A DNA stretch of 64,000 nucleotides from Gastranaerophilus sp944325835 (GCA_963931575.1 OZ007029.1:124001-188000); one strand, 5' to 3'. Counted from the stretch's first letter, positions 8,160-17,173 are shown. Notes: generated by a model not told the origin, from the sequence alone. Numbers and translations: made by a program.

Positions 8160-9466
8160 TTTTAAATGCCCAGAAGGCAGCAGCGCCTGCGGGCAGTTCG
8201 TATTACACAAATTGCAGGCTATACACTTATCAGCTCTTTCTCTTTCATCCAGCGTGTTGTAGTAAATGGAGAAAAGCATTTTATTCCCTGTGGTCTTATA
8301 TTGATTATACAAGGAAAATATCGCCGGAATATTTATACCTCTCGGGCAAACCTCCATACAGTATTTGCACGCTGTACAATTGATTTCACCCTGTGATTGG
8401 ATAACTTTTGCAACTTCTTTTGCTGCAAGATTTTCTTTTTCATCCATATCTTTATAGTTGATAAAAGTCTGGATGTTTTCTTTAACCTGCTGCAGATTGC
8501 TCATTCCGCTTAATACTGTGATAACATTTTTCCTGCTGGCAGCCCACCTTAAGCCGAAAGCCGCAGGGGTGGTGTCAGGATAGTATTCTTTTAATTTCGC
8601 GAGCGCTTTTTCACTCAAATTAACCAGCCCGCCGCCGCGCAGCGGTTCCATAACCGTTACAGGAATATTGTGTGATTGAACGATATCATACTGTTCTTTT
8701 GCCTTAACAACATCCCAGTCAAGATAGTTAATCTGGAGCTGGGCAAAATCCCACGGGTGTTCAGGGGCAACTTCTTTAAGCATATCAGGTGTTCCGTGGA
8801 ACGAAAATCCTACATATTTGACGCGGCCTTCTTTTTTAAACTCCATTAACTGATTAAACATATCATAATTACGATAGTTATCTATTGTATTTTTATTAAT
8901 ATTATGAACCATATAGAAGTCAAAATAATCAGTCTGGCATTTTTTTGTCCGAGAAAGACTCGCGATAAGGAACGTGAGCGAGTCTTTTGAGTGGCGTATT
9001 AGACAGCGCAGCCGCTAACGGCTCGCGGTTCAGCGAGGCGGTGCGGCGGAGAACTGCTTTATTCAGCTGCTCTTCAAAAATTCTTCTGACATCATCTTTT
9101 GATTTTATATACATCGCAGGGCTTTTATCCGCAATGATAAGGTCTTTTCTGTTATAATTTTTTAACACTTTGCCGACAGCGGTTTCGGATTTCCCGTCAA
9201 CGTACATATATGCGGTATCAAAGTAGTTTGCACCGTGCTGCATGCAGTATTCGACCATTCTTTCGAGTTCCTGCATATCGACTTCATCACCTTTCATCGG
9301 AAGCCGCATACAGCCAAGCCCCAGCAACGGAACTTCTATATCTTTATATTTGCGTTTTGCAATCTGGTTTTTCGGATAAAATAATTTTTTTCTCCCCGCA
9401 GCCGGTTAATAGGGCGGTACCGCCTATTGCAAGCGCAGAGTTTATAATAAATTCGCGTCGTTTCAT
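8067..9466 (-). pseudogene. Ferredoxin-type aldo/keto reductase, split by element B and frameshifted
   Basis: This was one exported COG1453-type aldo/keto reductase. From the ATG at 9466 (after AGGAGG) the frame reads MKRREFIINSALAIGG and then LLTGCG: a twin-arginine signal with a lipobox. It then stops early, while the sequence continues one frame over as KYKDIEVPLLGLGCMRLP, so a single-base shift lies in or near the GGGGAGAAAAAAA tract. The barrel continues to RRIFEEQL, is interrupted by element B (8946-9060), and resumes in another frame as CQTDYFDFYMVHN. Joining the two sides across the A run gives the expected FEEQLKKCQTDYFDFY. The C-terminus has two [4Fe-4S] motifs (CTACKYCMEVCP and CIACNLCNTNCP) and ends inside element A. 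The flavodoxin gene lies 61 bases upstream. Confidence 0.85.
8946..9060 (+). repeat. Modular palindromic element, copy B (115 bp, core form)
   Basis: The minimal form, identical over 115 bp to copies D and J. Stem 1 is AAAGACTCGC/GCGAGTCTTT around GATAAGGAACGT. It continues with GAGTGGCGTATTAGACAGCG, a GCCG-CTAA-CGGC hairpin, a CTCGC-GGTTCA-GCGAG hairpin and the GGCGGAGAACTGCTTT end. It interrupts the aldo/keto reductase gene at a run of six T/A pairs, leaving six T on the left and ATT after the element on the right. Confidence 0.92.
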
Positions 9467-9527
9467 TATTCCTCCTGTATTATTTACTATAATACATCAT
9501 TATAGTTATTCTGTGCAAGACAAAATT

Positions 9528-10106
9528 TTAAAATTCCAATCCGTTAAGCCACTCTGCAAGCTCTTTATCTGTCGAGAAATTTCCTTTCCCGTAAACAACA
9601 AACGATGAAAGAACATTGGCACCTTTTGCAAGCTGTGCCATATCTTTATCAATGCTGTAGCCGCCCCCGCCGCCATGGGTTACAAACGGAACAACTATTT
9701 TCCCTTCAAAATTGTTTTCAGCTAAAAACGTTGCCACAGGCGGTGCCATTTTGTACCACCAGACAGGCGTTCCGACAAAAATCACGTCGTAAGAACTTAT
9801 ATCAGTATTAGTTATTCCCGGATGAATTCCCTTTGTTACCTGTTCTCTTGCAATACCATAAGTAACTTCATTATAATCACCCTCATAAGGCGTTACCGGC
9901 TCTATCGAAAAAATATCTCCGCCAACTCTTTTATGAATTTTTTCTGCAATGGATTTAGTATTACCGCTCCACGAAAAATATGCAACTAAAACTTTTTTAT
10001 CCATAAGACCTCCATTATTTACTTTTGTTATATTCGTCGGCACTGCAAAGGCAATCCCTGCAATAACCAGCAATAACGGTATAAGTAACAATAATTTTTT
10101 TGCCAT
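9528..10106 (-). CDS. Exported or membrane-anchored flavodoxin
   Basis: A flavodoxin-fold electron carrier of 192 residues. The FMN phosphate loop SWSGNTKSIAEKI lies at about 45-57, and the aromatic FMN-stacking region TPVWWYKMAPPVATFL at about 110-125. THGGGGGYS follows. The N-terminal 22 residues are a signal peptide or anchor (MAKKLLLLIPLLLVIAGIAF, then AVP), so the protein probably acts outside the cytoplasm. An internal start (MDKKVLVAYFSWSG) would give a cytosolic form and also has AGGTC upstream. It is the first gene after the MerR-type promoter at 10127-10157 and precedes the broken aldo/keto reductase, suggesting a former redox-stress operon. Confidence 0.85.
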   Translation of the reverse strand: MAKKLLLLIPLLLVIAGIAFAVPTNITKVNNGGLMDKKVLVAYFSWSGNTKSIAEKIHKRVGGDIFSIEPVTPYEGDYNEVTYGIAREQVTKGIHPGITNTDISSYDVIFVGTPVWWYKMAPPVATFLAENNFEGKIVVPFVTHGGGGGYSIDKDMAQLAKGANVLSSFVVYGKGNFSTDKELAEWLNGLEF

Positions 10107-10126
10107 TCAAGCGTCCCTCCGCTTTC

Positions 10127-10157
10127 ATGATAAATGATGAGAGTTACTCTCAGTCAA
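10127..10157 (-). promoter_or_regulatory. MerR-type promoter with 19-bp spacer and operator dyad
   Basis: On the minus strand, TTGACT (10152-10157) and TATCAT (10127-10132) are separated by 19 bp. The spacer contains the dyad GAGAG-TAA-CTCTC (10139-10151). An over-long spacer with a central dyad is the hallmark of promoters twisted into activity by MerR-family regulators. It should drive the flavodoxin and aldo/keto reductase genes. No merR gene lies in the window. Confidence 0.75.
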
Positions 10158-10197
10158 GAGGTGTTAATAAAATGTTACACTAATCGTAAAAATTTAA

Positions 10198-10227
10198 TTG
10201 ACAATGGTGTTTGTTTGATTTTATATT
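10198..10227 (+). promoter_or_regulatory. Sigma-70 promoter directly upstream of element C
   Basis: TTGACA (10198-10203) and TATATT (10222-10227) have an 18-bp spacer. The expected start site is about 10234, two bases before element C begins at 10236. The element would therefore form the 5' leader of the HAD/kinase-like transcript. Confidence 0.65.
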
Positions 10228-10235
10228 GTTTTAAT

Positions 10236-10387
10236 TGTCCGAGAAAGTTTCGCGATAAGGAACGTGGCGTGAATGAGTTGCGTAGCAACTCCCGCTCACG
10301 CAAGCGAAACTTTTGAGTGGCGTATTAGACAGCGTAGCCACGCGCGACCCGCGGTTCAGCGGGGCGGAAGTGGCGGAGAACTGCTTT
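10236..10387 (+). repeat. Modular palindromic element, copy C (152 bp)
   Basis: Has the usual ends. Stem 1 is the compensated variant AAAGTTTCGC/GCGAAACTTT around an enlarged arm (GGCGTGAATGAGTTGCGTAG and its partner). The distal part (ACCCGCGGTTCAGCGGGGCGG) differs from the core but is shared with copy K. It ends 23 bases before the GTG of the HAD gene, with the ribosome binding site just beyond it. Confidence 0.88.
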
Positions 10388-10410
10388 ATTAAAGTTTTCG
10401 AGGTCTTAAT

Positions 10411-11946
10411 GTGCGTATAACAGGGGTGAAAGATAAAATTAATTTTACTGCCGGCAAGGTTGAGGTATTTTCTGACTTTGACGGAACGTATTGTCCTGCA
10501 AGACATTCATCCTTGCACGATGTCAATTCGGACGGATTTATGCCGGAATATTGTGACAGGATTGACAAATTTCTTAAATCCACAGAAGGCGATTTGCATT
10601 TTAATATTACAACAGGCCGAACCTACGGTGAATATGAATGTATTTCGTGGCTTTTAAGGATGAGAAATTTCAGGCTGCCGTTTCCGGAAACCCTGATTAC
10701 TAAAGACGGAAGCGACAGATTAATAAGAAACGGCAGTGATAGTGACTTTTATGAGCGCGGCGTTTTCCCGTTCTCGTATGACAGAAGATTTAAAGAAAAA
10801 GAAGAGCATATAAAATCAATGACAAACTGGGACGGGGCGGGTATTCATGATGAATTAAAACGCCTTGTTGATAAATATAAAATCCGGCTGGTAGAAGCAG
10901 ATTCTCAAAATTCTGTTTTTGATTACGGTGACAGATCTCTATTCAGTGAAGGAAAACTTAACCCCGAAGATTGGAGAAACCTGCCTTCCCGGGACGGACA
11001 TATCTTAGAACACCAAACGCCGGTCGCTGAATATGTATTAGGCTCAAGAAACGACGGAAACTTGAAATTTTATCTGGTATTCCCGCCGGATTACGGCTAT
11101 TGCCCTGAAAGAAACTGGATATATGATAATTTTATGGATGACTTAAGAGGTTATATGGACTCTAAAAACATTCGTTATAATATGGAGTGGGAAGGGCCGG
11201 AGCAATATAATAAATTTCGCATAAGCTGCTCAATTACTCCGCAATTTGAAAACGGCCCTTTAACAAAACTCTATGATACAAAAGAAGCCGTAAAAAAAGC
11301 GTTGAAAAATGATGATGTCGTTATAACCGCTGGCGACGGCTCCAATGATTTTGACATGCTTAATCCTCTAAGATATCTGGACAAAGACTTTCTCACAGAA
11401 TGTGAGAAAAATTCTAAAAATAAGACCTTCTATCAAAAAGATATGCAGGGCAAATTGGAGGATTTGCAAAAAATTTATAACGGCGATAACAGCAGCTATA
11501 TAAAAGCTTTGCGGCAGGAGTTGACGCAAAACGGCTTCCTTCGCAAACTGGAAGAACTGCCGTTATATAGTATTGTTATTAAAAAAGAACACTCAAAATT
11601 ACAACCGCTGATTGATACATTTGGTCGAATCGGTAAAGTTATAGAAGTGGAAACCGGCCGGATTGATGATGGCATTAAAAAAGCAATAAAGAATTACGCT
11701 GAAAAAAATAAAATGTTCAGAGATGCAATGTCATCAGGTTTTCAGTCCCTTATATCAGGGGCAAAAAAAAAATCTGCTGAACAACAAAAGAACTCTAAAA
11801 AAAGCTCGCCTAAAATAGGGATAAAAATTGCCGCAGGAATTCTATTTGCCGGATTACTGGGATATGCAGGATATAAATATATAAAGGACAGAAAAAATGG
11901 AAGTCGCACCAATATTAACTCAACAAATACAAAACCGGCCGCTTAA
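10411..11946 (+). CDS. HAD-superfamily phosphatase-like protein with C-terminal membrane anchor
   Basis: A 511-residue protein. The catalytic HAD motif VFSDFDGTYCPA (nucleophile Asp22, acid Asp24) is followed by FNITTGRTYGE (motif II region), and AGDGSNDFDML near residue 308 is motif IV. This places it near the Cof/sucrose-phosphate-phosphatase type. Substrate unknown. Residues about 440-465 are Lys-rich, then one membrane helix (KIAAGILFAGLLGYAGY) and a short basic tail follow. The GTG start has GAGG 8 bases upstream, between element C and the gene. The N-terminus contains INFTAGK, a motif recurring in this window. It overlaps the next, kinase-like gene by 50 bases, so the products probably act together. 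Confidence 0.7.
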   Translation: MRITGVKDKINFTAGKVEVFSDFDGTYCPARHSSLHDVNSDGFMPEYCDRIDKFLKSTEGDLHFNITTGRTYGEYECISWLLRMRNFRLPFPETLITKDGSDRLIRNGSDSDFYERGVFPFSYDRRFKEKEEHIKSMTNWDGAGIHDELKRLVDKYKIRLVEADSQNSVFDYGDRSLFSEGKLNPEDWRNLPSRDGHILEHQTPVAEYVLGSRNDGNLKFYLVFPPDYGYCPERNWIYDNFMDDLRGYMDSKNIRYNMEWEGPEQYNKFRISCSITPQFENGPLTKLYDTKEAVKKALKNDDVVITAGDGSNDFDMLNPLRYLDKDFLTECEKNSKNKTFYQKDMQGKLEDLQKIYNGDNSSYIKALRQELTQNGFLRKLEELPLYSIVIKKEHSKLQPLIDTFGRIGKVIEVETGRIDDGIKKAIKNYAEKNKMFRDAMSSGFQSLISGAKKKSAEQQKNSKKSSPKIGIKIAAGILFAGLLGYAGYKYIKDRKNGSRTNINSTNTKPAA

Positions 11947-13603
11947 AAACAGTCAGGCCTCACAAATAAGTTTTAAGTCATATTTTGAAGATTTTAATCA
12001 CAAATTCAACCCGTTGAAATCATTATTAAAACGGGAAACGGATGAATTTATTTCAACCGGCAGCAACGTTACAAAGCTGGGAGAAGGAATTGGCGGTGAA
12101 ACCTTCAAATTTAATCATCCGAAACTGGCTCATATCGTTATAAAGAAAAATAAAGCCGGTTATAGTGAGGATTATGAGAAAGAATATAAAAATCTGGCCT
12201 CAATCCCGACTAATCTTATCGGTGGTCAGGAAGCTGTAGCCAGAGCGTATGATAGAGGCGAATATTACCTTCTTTCAACACTGGTTCCCGGGAAAACCGT
12301 TTCAAGAGATAACCGTTATACGGAAGAACATTTGAAAAACCTGTTTAATAAAATGTTTGAGCTTGATAAAATCGGAATTTATCACGGGGATTTGAACGGT
12401 AAAAATATTCTGCTCAGTCCTAATGGCACGGTAAATTTCATAGACTATCAATGGACGGAACAAATACCGGAGATAAACTTTTTTGATAATCAAAAAAGTA
12501 AAAAGATTTTAATGCCGCTTTCAGAATTCCCGGAAAATGCCCAGATGTTTGAAATGGCATCAATGCCGTGGTATATGGATAGCTTTGACACTCCAGCGGA
12601 AAAAGAAACATTCTTGAAATCATATCTTAAGGTTAAATCAAACTATCACGAAAAACGTTATGAATATATCAAAAAAATTACGAAAAACTGGCCGTATCCA
12701 TCCGAACGAAAACAGATAGCCGAAGCTTTAAATGCAGAAAGGGCAAAGGCAGAAGTTTACAAAAATCCGGATAGAGATGTTTTACGAATAGAAATGAAGA
12801 AAATTCAGTTTCTATCAGACTACCGTGATGCCTATTCACATGTGGATCCAAATCTTCCTGACAGAAATATTATAGCTTCACCTTCTTCGTATCTCTGTTC
12901 AATAAGTTCTGTTCAGGACTATAGAAAGGAGATTGCCCTGCAGTTGCGCTCTGCCGGAACTAAGACAAAAACAGATTATTTAAAATCAATGGCAGGTTAC
13001 GGGGACTACTGGTATAACAATTTAACCTCATATACTGAAGATACTTATGATTACATAATGAGAATGACCAGCAAACGTAAAAATAGAGGCGAAACCCAGC
13101 ATAAATTTTATATAAATGACAGAAATCCAAGAATATTTACCCCTAATCTTGAATTGTTAGAGGGTATGGGAGAGGGTTACAGGCCGGTATATGCTTCCGG
13201 CTTGGACGCTCCGTATTTAATGGGTGCTAAAGTTTCAAATATGTACACTGATTCTATCCGGAATTTGGATTCCTCACTGGCAGATTCAAAATCTCTTCAT
13301 CATATTGAAAAATTAAAAGGCTTATTCAAAAAGTTAAGAACAACCGCGAATGATGAAAAACTTTTAGACACACTTAATGCCTCGGAAGTCGCAGTGTTGA
13401 AGATTAGAGAATTTAGAGGATATGTTAAACATAATTTCTCGTCATACATTGCGAATAGAACATTAAGTTCCTTACTGGAGGATTCTGTGAACTTTTCAGA
13501 GGAACTTTTCCGATCAATCTTTACAGGGCTTCAATCAGACAATGCAAGAAATATTATCGTAAAAGGTTACAATAATATGCGGAAATTTATATATAAAATA
13601 TAA
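11897..13603 (+). CDS. Protein-kinase-fold protein of unknown target
   Basis: A 568-residue protein whose first 200 residues show a degenerate kinase or aminoglycoside-phosphotransferase fold: a glycine loop LGEGIGGETF (61-70), an ATP-binding Lys in HIVIKK (79-84), the catalytic loop HGDLNGKNILL (His163, Asp165, Asn170) and a metal-binding Asp183 in NFIDYQW. The remaining 370 residues are unrecognised and mostly helical. The N-terminus has ISFKSYF, resembling the short N-terminal motif of other lineage proteins here. It starts inside the HAD-phosphatase gene (50-base overlap), so a phosphatase and a kinase-like protein are translationally coupled. The protein or small molecule it phosphorylates cannot be told. 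Confidence 0.6.
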   Translation: MEVAPILTQQIQNRPLKNSQASQISFKSYFEDFNHKFNPLKSLLKRETDEFISTGSNVTKLGEGIGGETFKFNHPKLAHIVIKKNKAGYSEDYEKEYKNLASIPTNLIGGQEAVARAYDRGEYYLLSTLVPGKTVSRDNRYTEEHLKNLFNKMFELDKIGIYHGDLNGKNILLSPNGTVNFIDYQWTEQIPEINFFDNQKSKKILMPLSEFPENAQMFEMASMPWYMDSFDTPAEKETFLKSYLKVKSNYHEKRYEYIKKITKNWPYPSERKQIAEALNAERAKAEVYKNPDRDVLRIEMKKIQFLSDYRDAYSHVDPNLPDRNIIASPSSYLCSISSVQDYRKEIALQLRSAGTKTKTDYLKSMAGYGDYWYNNLTSYTEDTYDYIMRMTSKRKNRGETQHKFYINDRNPRIFTPNLELLEGMGEGYRPVYASGLDAPYLMGAKVSNMYTDSIRNLDSSLADSKSLHHIEKLKGLFKKLRTTANDEKLLDTLNASEVAVLKIREFRGYVKHNFSSYIANRTLSSLLEDSVNFSEELFRSIFTGLQSDNARNIIVKGYNNMRKFIYKI

Positions 13604-13613
13604 TCTTGATATG

Positions 13614-14141
13614 TTAAATTCCGGATACTTTTTTCTTATCATTTAAAAATTTCGGAAGGTAGGTTTGCAAAGTTTCATTAACGCGTTCTACCAGTAGCGG
13701 ATTATTTTTTTGTATTTTGCTGTTGTAAGTTTTTGTTGTAGCGGTTCCGAAATCAGTTTTTACGGCTTGTTCATACTTAAAATATGTCGGATTTGTCTGG
13801 TTAACAAAAATTCTGTCTATAACTTTTCCTTTATCCACTTCAAATAACAGCAGGTTTTCATTATTGTAGACCGGCTTTAGGGTTATAGTGGAACCGTTAG
13901 AATCTTTTTTTATAAATTCCGGAAAACTTTTGTGAGATTTGTTTTTTTTGATTTTGTTCCAGGTTTCATTGATTAAATCAGTCGCGTTGTTTATTAATTT
14001 TTTTGTTTTTAAATAAATATCAGGAGAGTCAACATTTGTTATATTAACAGCGACTTCCTCCACAATTTTTTTCCTTCTGCCATTAAAATTGAGTGATAGT
14101 GATGAGTTTTGATTAATGTTATAAGGCGTAATTGATATCAT
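13614..14141 (-). CDS. Hypothetical protein with N-terminal NFNG motif
   Basis: 175 residues with no recognised domain. The start at 14141 (MISITPYNINQ) is chosen because GGAGG lies 8 bases upstream. The longer frame from 14156 begins at an ATG overlapping that site. The sequence is basic and Asn-rich, with LNFNGRRKK about 20 residues in. No membrane segments or signal peptide are evident. It is convergent with the kinase-like gene and shares its strand with the next protein, which has similar size and a similar short N-terminal head. Confidence 0.6.
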   Translation of the reverse strand: MISITPYNINQNSSLSLNFNGRRKKIVEEVAVNITNVDSPDIYLKTKKLINNATDLINETWNKIKKNKSHKSFPEFIKKDSNGSTITLKPVYNNENLLLFEVDKGKVIDRIFVNQTNPTYFKYEQAVKTDFGTATTKTYNSKIQKNNPLLVERVNETLQTYLPKFLNDKKKVSGI

Positions 14142-14265
14142 ATTGTTAACCTCCATTTTTGGTGTATGTAGTTAACAACTATGAAAAAAATTTTTTGCTA
14201 CTAAAATAGGAATAAACTTTTTGATAATACCGTGTGGCAAATTTGTCCGGCGTCAAACCGGTAAT

Positions 14266-14748
14266 TTAAACACTGAACTCGAGGAGTTTTGACATTTTCT
14301 TTCCTTCGGGTGTCAGTTCTTTATGCTGCAGCCATTGTTTTGATACCAGTTCAGAATTATCATAATTATTTTTTAGCTGGTTTAAATATTTTTCCGCTTT
14401 TTTCATGATTTTTGACCATCTGGTGAAAACAGGTTTGTAGTAGTCAATGATTTCACCGGTTTTATTATTTATAACAAGTTCTGTTTTATTAATTGTAAGA
14501 AACGACTCTTTATCCATTTGTTCTTCAGGACTGACTTTTTTAAAAATCATTCGTCCGTCCATAAATTTAGCTTCATCTTTATATTTGATACTTTTTACAA
14601 AAAGAGCGCAGGTTCTATATGCATTTGAATTTTCTTTTGTTTCCGCATTCATTCTTGTCAGTAAATATTGCACATTATTTTGCATCTGTGGAGTTATAAA
14701 TCTCTTTCCGGCCATAGGAATCGTTCTGTTTACACTATTAATAGGCAT
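14266..14748 (-). CDS. Hypothetical protein with N-terminal AGKRF motif
   Basis: 160 residues, soluble and basic, function unknown. The start at 14748 (MPINSVNRTIP) follows AAAGGGGAT, and the frame upstream (MKGDN) covers that ribosome binding site. Residues 14-20 read MAGKRF, comparable with the NFNGRRKK and NFTAGK heads of neighbours. The body is helical (FTRWSKIMKKAEKYLNQLK). 124 bases separate it from the downstream hypothetical gene, so the two need not be one operon. Confidence 0.6.
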   Translation of the reverse strand: MPINSVNRTIPMAGKRFITPQMQNNVQYLLTRMNAETKENSNAYRTCALFVKSIKYKDEAKFMDGRMIFKKVSPEEQMDKESFLTINKTELVINNKTGEIIDYYKPVFTRWSKIMKKAEKYLNQLKNNYDNSELVSKQWLQHKELTPEGKKMSKLLEFSV

Positions 14749-14825
14749 ATTATCCCCTTTCATAAAATTTATATAAAGTATAACATAAAAAAGGAAATCG
14801 GGAGTGTCCTCATCTTGTACATAAT

Positions 14826-14860
14826 AAAAGACAGTTCAGTCAGACGCCGAACTGTCTTTT
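14826..14860 (-). terminator. Terminator downstream of tRNA-Ser
   Basis: AAAAGACAGTTC and GAACTGTCTTTT form a perfect 12-bp stem with an 11-base loop, a few bases beyond the tRNA-Ser 3' end on the minus strand, and end in a T run. Confidence 0.8.
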
Positions 14861-14863
14861 ATT

Positions 14864-14950
14864 CAGAGAGGATGGGATTCGAACCCACGGTGGAATTGCT
14901 CCCACACAACCTTTCCAAGATTGCACCTTAAACCGCTCGGACACCTCTCT
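14864..14950 (-). tRNA. tRNA-Ser (GGA)
   Basis: A class II tRNA of 87 nt. Acceptor AGAGAGG/CCTCTCT with the G discriminator expected for Ser at 14864, D arm TCCGAGCGG, anticodon arm CAATC-TTGGAAA-GGTTG reading GGA, a long variable arm (TGTGGGAGCAATTCCAC) and T arm GTGGG-TTCGAAT-CCCAT. Confidence 0.95.
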
Positions 14951-15133
14951 TTATTTAATTTTTCTTTATTCTAGCCTAAAAATTTTTTAGAGTCAATCTG
15001 TTCGGCTGCGTTCTTTATATAAGCTGTTCTGGGTTTCTGGCAAGTTCCTGTCTTACGTTAAACCTTCCGCGCGTAATACAAACTCCTAAAAAGAAATTTT
15101 GCTATTCTGCAAATTTTTTGATAAGGTTATTAT

Positions 15134-16417
15134 ATGACAGATATACGGATTTCAAAAATTTTAGAAGGTTTGCGCGGAACGGTTGAAATTCCGGCGGATA
15201 AATCTATTTCACACAGGGCTGTGATGTTTTCATCTCTTGCCAAAGGGCGCTCGTTGATTAAAAATTTTTCCTCCGGGGCGGATCCGCATTCGACGCTTGA
15301 TGTTTTTTCGAAACTCGGAATTAAACATAATTTTATTGATGAAAAAACTCTGGAGATTGTTTCTGACGGAGAATTAAAGGTGCCGGCGGGCGAGCTTGAT
15401 TGCGGCAATTCAGGTACTACGATGCGTTTGATGAGCGGAATTCTTGCCGGACAAAATTTTGACAGTGTTCTTATCGGGGATGAAAGCCTTTCAAAGCGTC
15501 CTATGCGCAGGGTTATAGAGCCGATTAGCTTAATGGGCGGTGAAATTCAATCTGTTGACGGGCATGCACCGTTAAAAATCGTCGGCCGCCCGCTTCATGG
15601 AATTGATTATGTTTCCAAAATAGCATCTGCGCAGGTTAAATCCTGCGTTTTGCTTGCGGGACTTTTCGCTGACGGGATTACAAGTGTTACAGAACCTTAT
15701 ATTTCAAGAAATCATACGGAATTGATGCTTAAATACCTCGGGGCAGATTTAACCGTTGAGGGGAAAAAGGTTTCTGTGCGCGGGTCAAAGCTCGAAGCGA
15801 AAGAAATAGATATTTGCGGGGATATTTCATCCGCGGCGTTTTTTATTGTTGCGGGGTTGATTGTTCCTGAGTCAGATATAATTCTTAAGAATGTCGGTTT
15901 AAACCCGACGCGTACCGGAATTTTGGATGTTGTGCGCGATATGGGCGGAAATATTGAAATCCTTGATAAACGCGAAGCCGCAGGAGAAATCTCAGGTGAT
16001 TTGCGCATTAGATATTCAGCTCTCAAGGCGTGTGAAATCAGCGGCGAAATTATTCCGCGGCTTATTGATGAACTTCCTGTTATTGCGGTTCTTGCAACGC
16101 AGGCGCAGGGGCAGACCATTGTTAAAGATGCCGGAGATTTGCGCAACAAAGAGTCTGACCGGATTGCAGCGATTGTCCGCGAATTGAAGAAAATCGGCGC
16201 GCAAATAGAGGAAACTCCGGACGGGTTTATTATTAACGGTAAAACTTTGCTTGAAGGCGGCGCAGAAGTTGAAACTTATCATGATCACCGCCTTGCAATG
16301 AGTCTTTATGTTGCAGGTCTTGTTGCACGAAAAGAAATTTTGATAAAAGATTTTCAGTGGGTGGATATTTCGTTCCCCGAGTTTTTAAACTTATTTAATA
16401 TTTTGACAGGGCGTTAG
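15134..16417 (+). CDS. aroA: 3-phosphoshikimate 1-carboxyvinyltransferase (EPSP synthase)
   Basis: A 427-residue enzyme of the shikimate pathway that joins phosphoenolpyruvate to shikimate-3-phosphate. Visible family motifs are PADKSISHRAVM at the N-terminus (shikimate-3-phosphate contacts), LDCGNSGTTMRLMSG (PEP-binding loop), SKRPMRR, ISRNHTELML, LRNKESDRIAA and the catalytic YHDHRLAMS near the C-terminus. Its length is typical. The start ATG has AAGGTTAT just upstream. It stands alone between tRNA-Ser and the GNAT-like pair, with no other aromatic-pathway gene adjacent. Confidence 0.95.
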   Translation: MTDIRISKILEGLRGTVEIPADKSISHRAVMFSSLAKGRSLIKNFSSGADPHSTLDVFSKLGIKHNFIDEKTLEIVSDGELKVPAGELDCGNSGTTMRLMSGILAGQNFDSVLIGDESLSKRPMRRVIEPISLMGGEIQSVDGHAPLKIVGRPLHGIDYVSKIASAQVKSCVLLAGLFADGITSVTEPYISRNHTELMLKYLGADLTVEGKKVSVRGSKLEAKEIDICGDISSAAFFIVAGLIVPESDIILKNVGLNPTRTGILDVVRDMGGNIEILDKREAAGEISGDLRIRYSALKACEISGEIIPRLIDELPVIAVLATQAQGQTIVKDAGDLRNKESDRIAAIVRELKKIGAQIEETPDGFIINGKTLLEGGAEVETYHDHRLAMSLYVAGLVARKEILIKDFQWVDISFPEFLNLFNILTGR

Positions 16418-16465
16418 CAATTTTAATCTTGTGTGTACTTTAATTATCCGTAACAGGATTGTTGT

Positions 16466-17173
16466 ATGGGAAATTTTATCAGATCACTGACGGATTATAG
16501 CGGAAACTTATTACAGAGATTTCATTTAAAATCTTCTGAGCCGCTGGAACATTCTGTTCGTCTGACGCCCAAACGTTTTCTGGGAATTAAGTATGCAAAT
16601 AATATAAAATACGGTTCTAAAAAGGTCGGGTTCGTTAACTATGAGATTAAAACAAAACATTATGCAACGGAAGCAGATTTTCCTACCGACTGGTTTGTGA
16701 AAGAGGCGCCGCGGGATAAGGGTGGAAATCATCTTTTAAAGCCGTTTATGTGGATAAATGAATTGCGTATGAACGATAGATTCGGCAAACCATATTTGGT
16801 AAAACGCGACAAAAAATACGGCGCAATGACAATGAAGGAATTGTTAAAAATTGCACAGAAAGAGGGTTGTGACAGTCGCATTGCGCTTTTGGCTGATGTG
16901 TTGCCGGATACCGGTTTTAAACCCGGAAGATTTTATAATAAAATGGGGTTTTCACTCACTCCGGCAGAACAATATTCAATGCAAAAAGCTGAAGATAGAT
17001 ATCTTGATATGTTTGAAGAATTAAAAATTAAGGGGCTTAGCGAGGAGGAAATAGAAGAGCTTCTGGGTTTTAACGGGATATTCAAGCCCGAAAAAATCGG
17101 CGGGCGTTTTGTTGCAGAAACCGGCAGGTTTAATCTTACTAATCCTGAATGTATTATTGATTATTTAGTATAG
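16466..17173 (+). CDS. GNAT-like hypothetical protein (paralog 1)
   Basis: 235 residues. The middle (LKPFMWINELRMNDRFGKPY, then GAMTMKELLKIAQKEGCDSRIALLA, then FYNKMGFSL) follows the order of an acetyltransferase (GNAT) fold, ending in the characteristic FY-x-K-x-GF strand-helix. The acetyl-CoA loop is poorly conserved, so activity is uncertain. The C-terminus ends in NLTNPECIIDYLV, nearly the same as the next gene. It is clearly a tandem paralog of the gene 55 bases downstream and lacks that protein's 50-residue N-terminal extension. Confidence 0.6.
   Translation: MGNFIRSLTDYSGNLLQRFHLKSSEPLEHSVRLTPKRFLGIKYANNIKYGSKKVGFVNYEIKTKHYATEADFPTDWFVKEAPRDKGGNHLLKPFMWINELRMNDRFGKPYLVKRDKKYGAMTMKELLKIAQKEGCDSRIALLADVLPDTGFKPGRFYNKMGFSLTPAEQYSMQKAEDRYLDMFEELKIKGLSEEEIEELLGFNGIFKPEKIGGRFVAETGRFNLTNPECIIDYLV

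Noticed and set aside
8044..8396. Plus-strand frames over element A and the reductase end
   Set aside because: They lie antisense to a recognisable ferredoxin-type reductase or inside the repeat, and have no homology I recognise.
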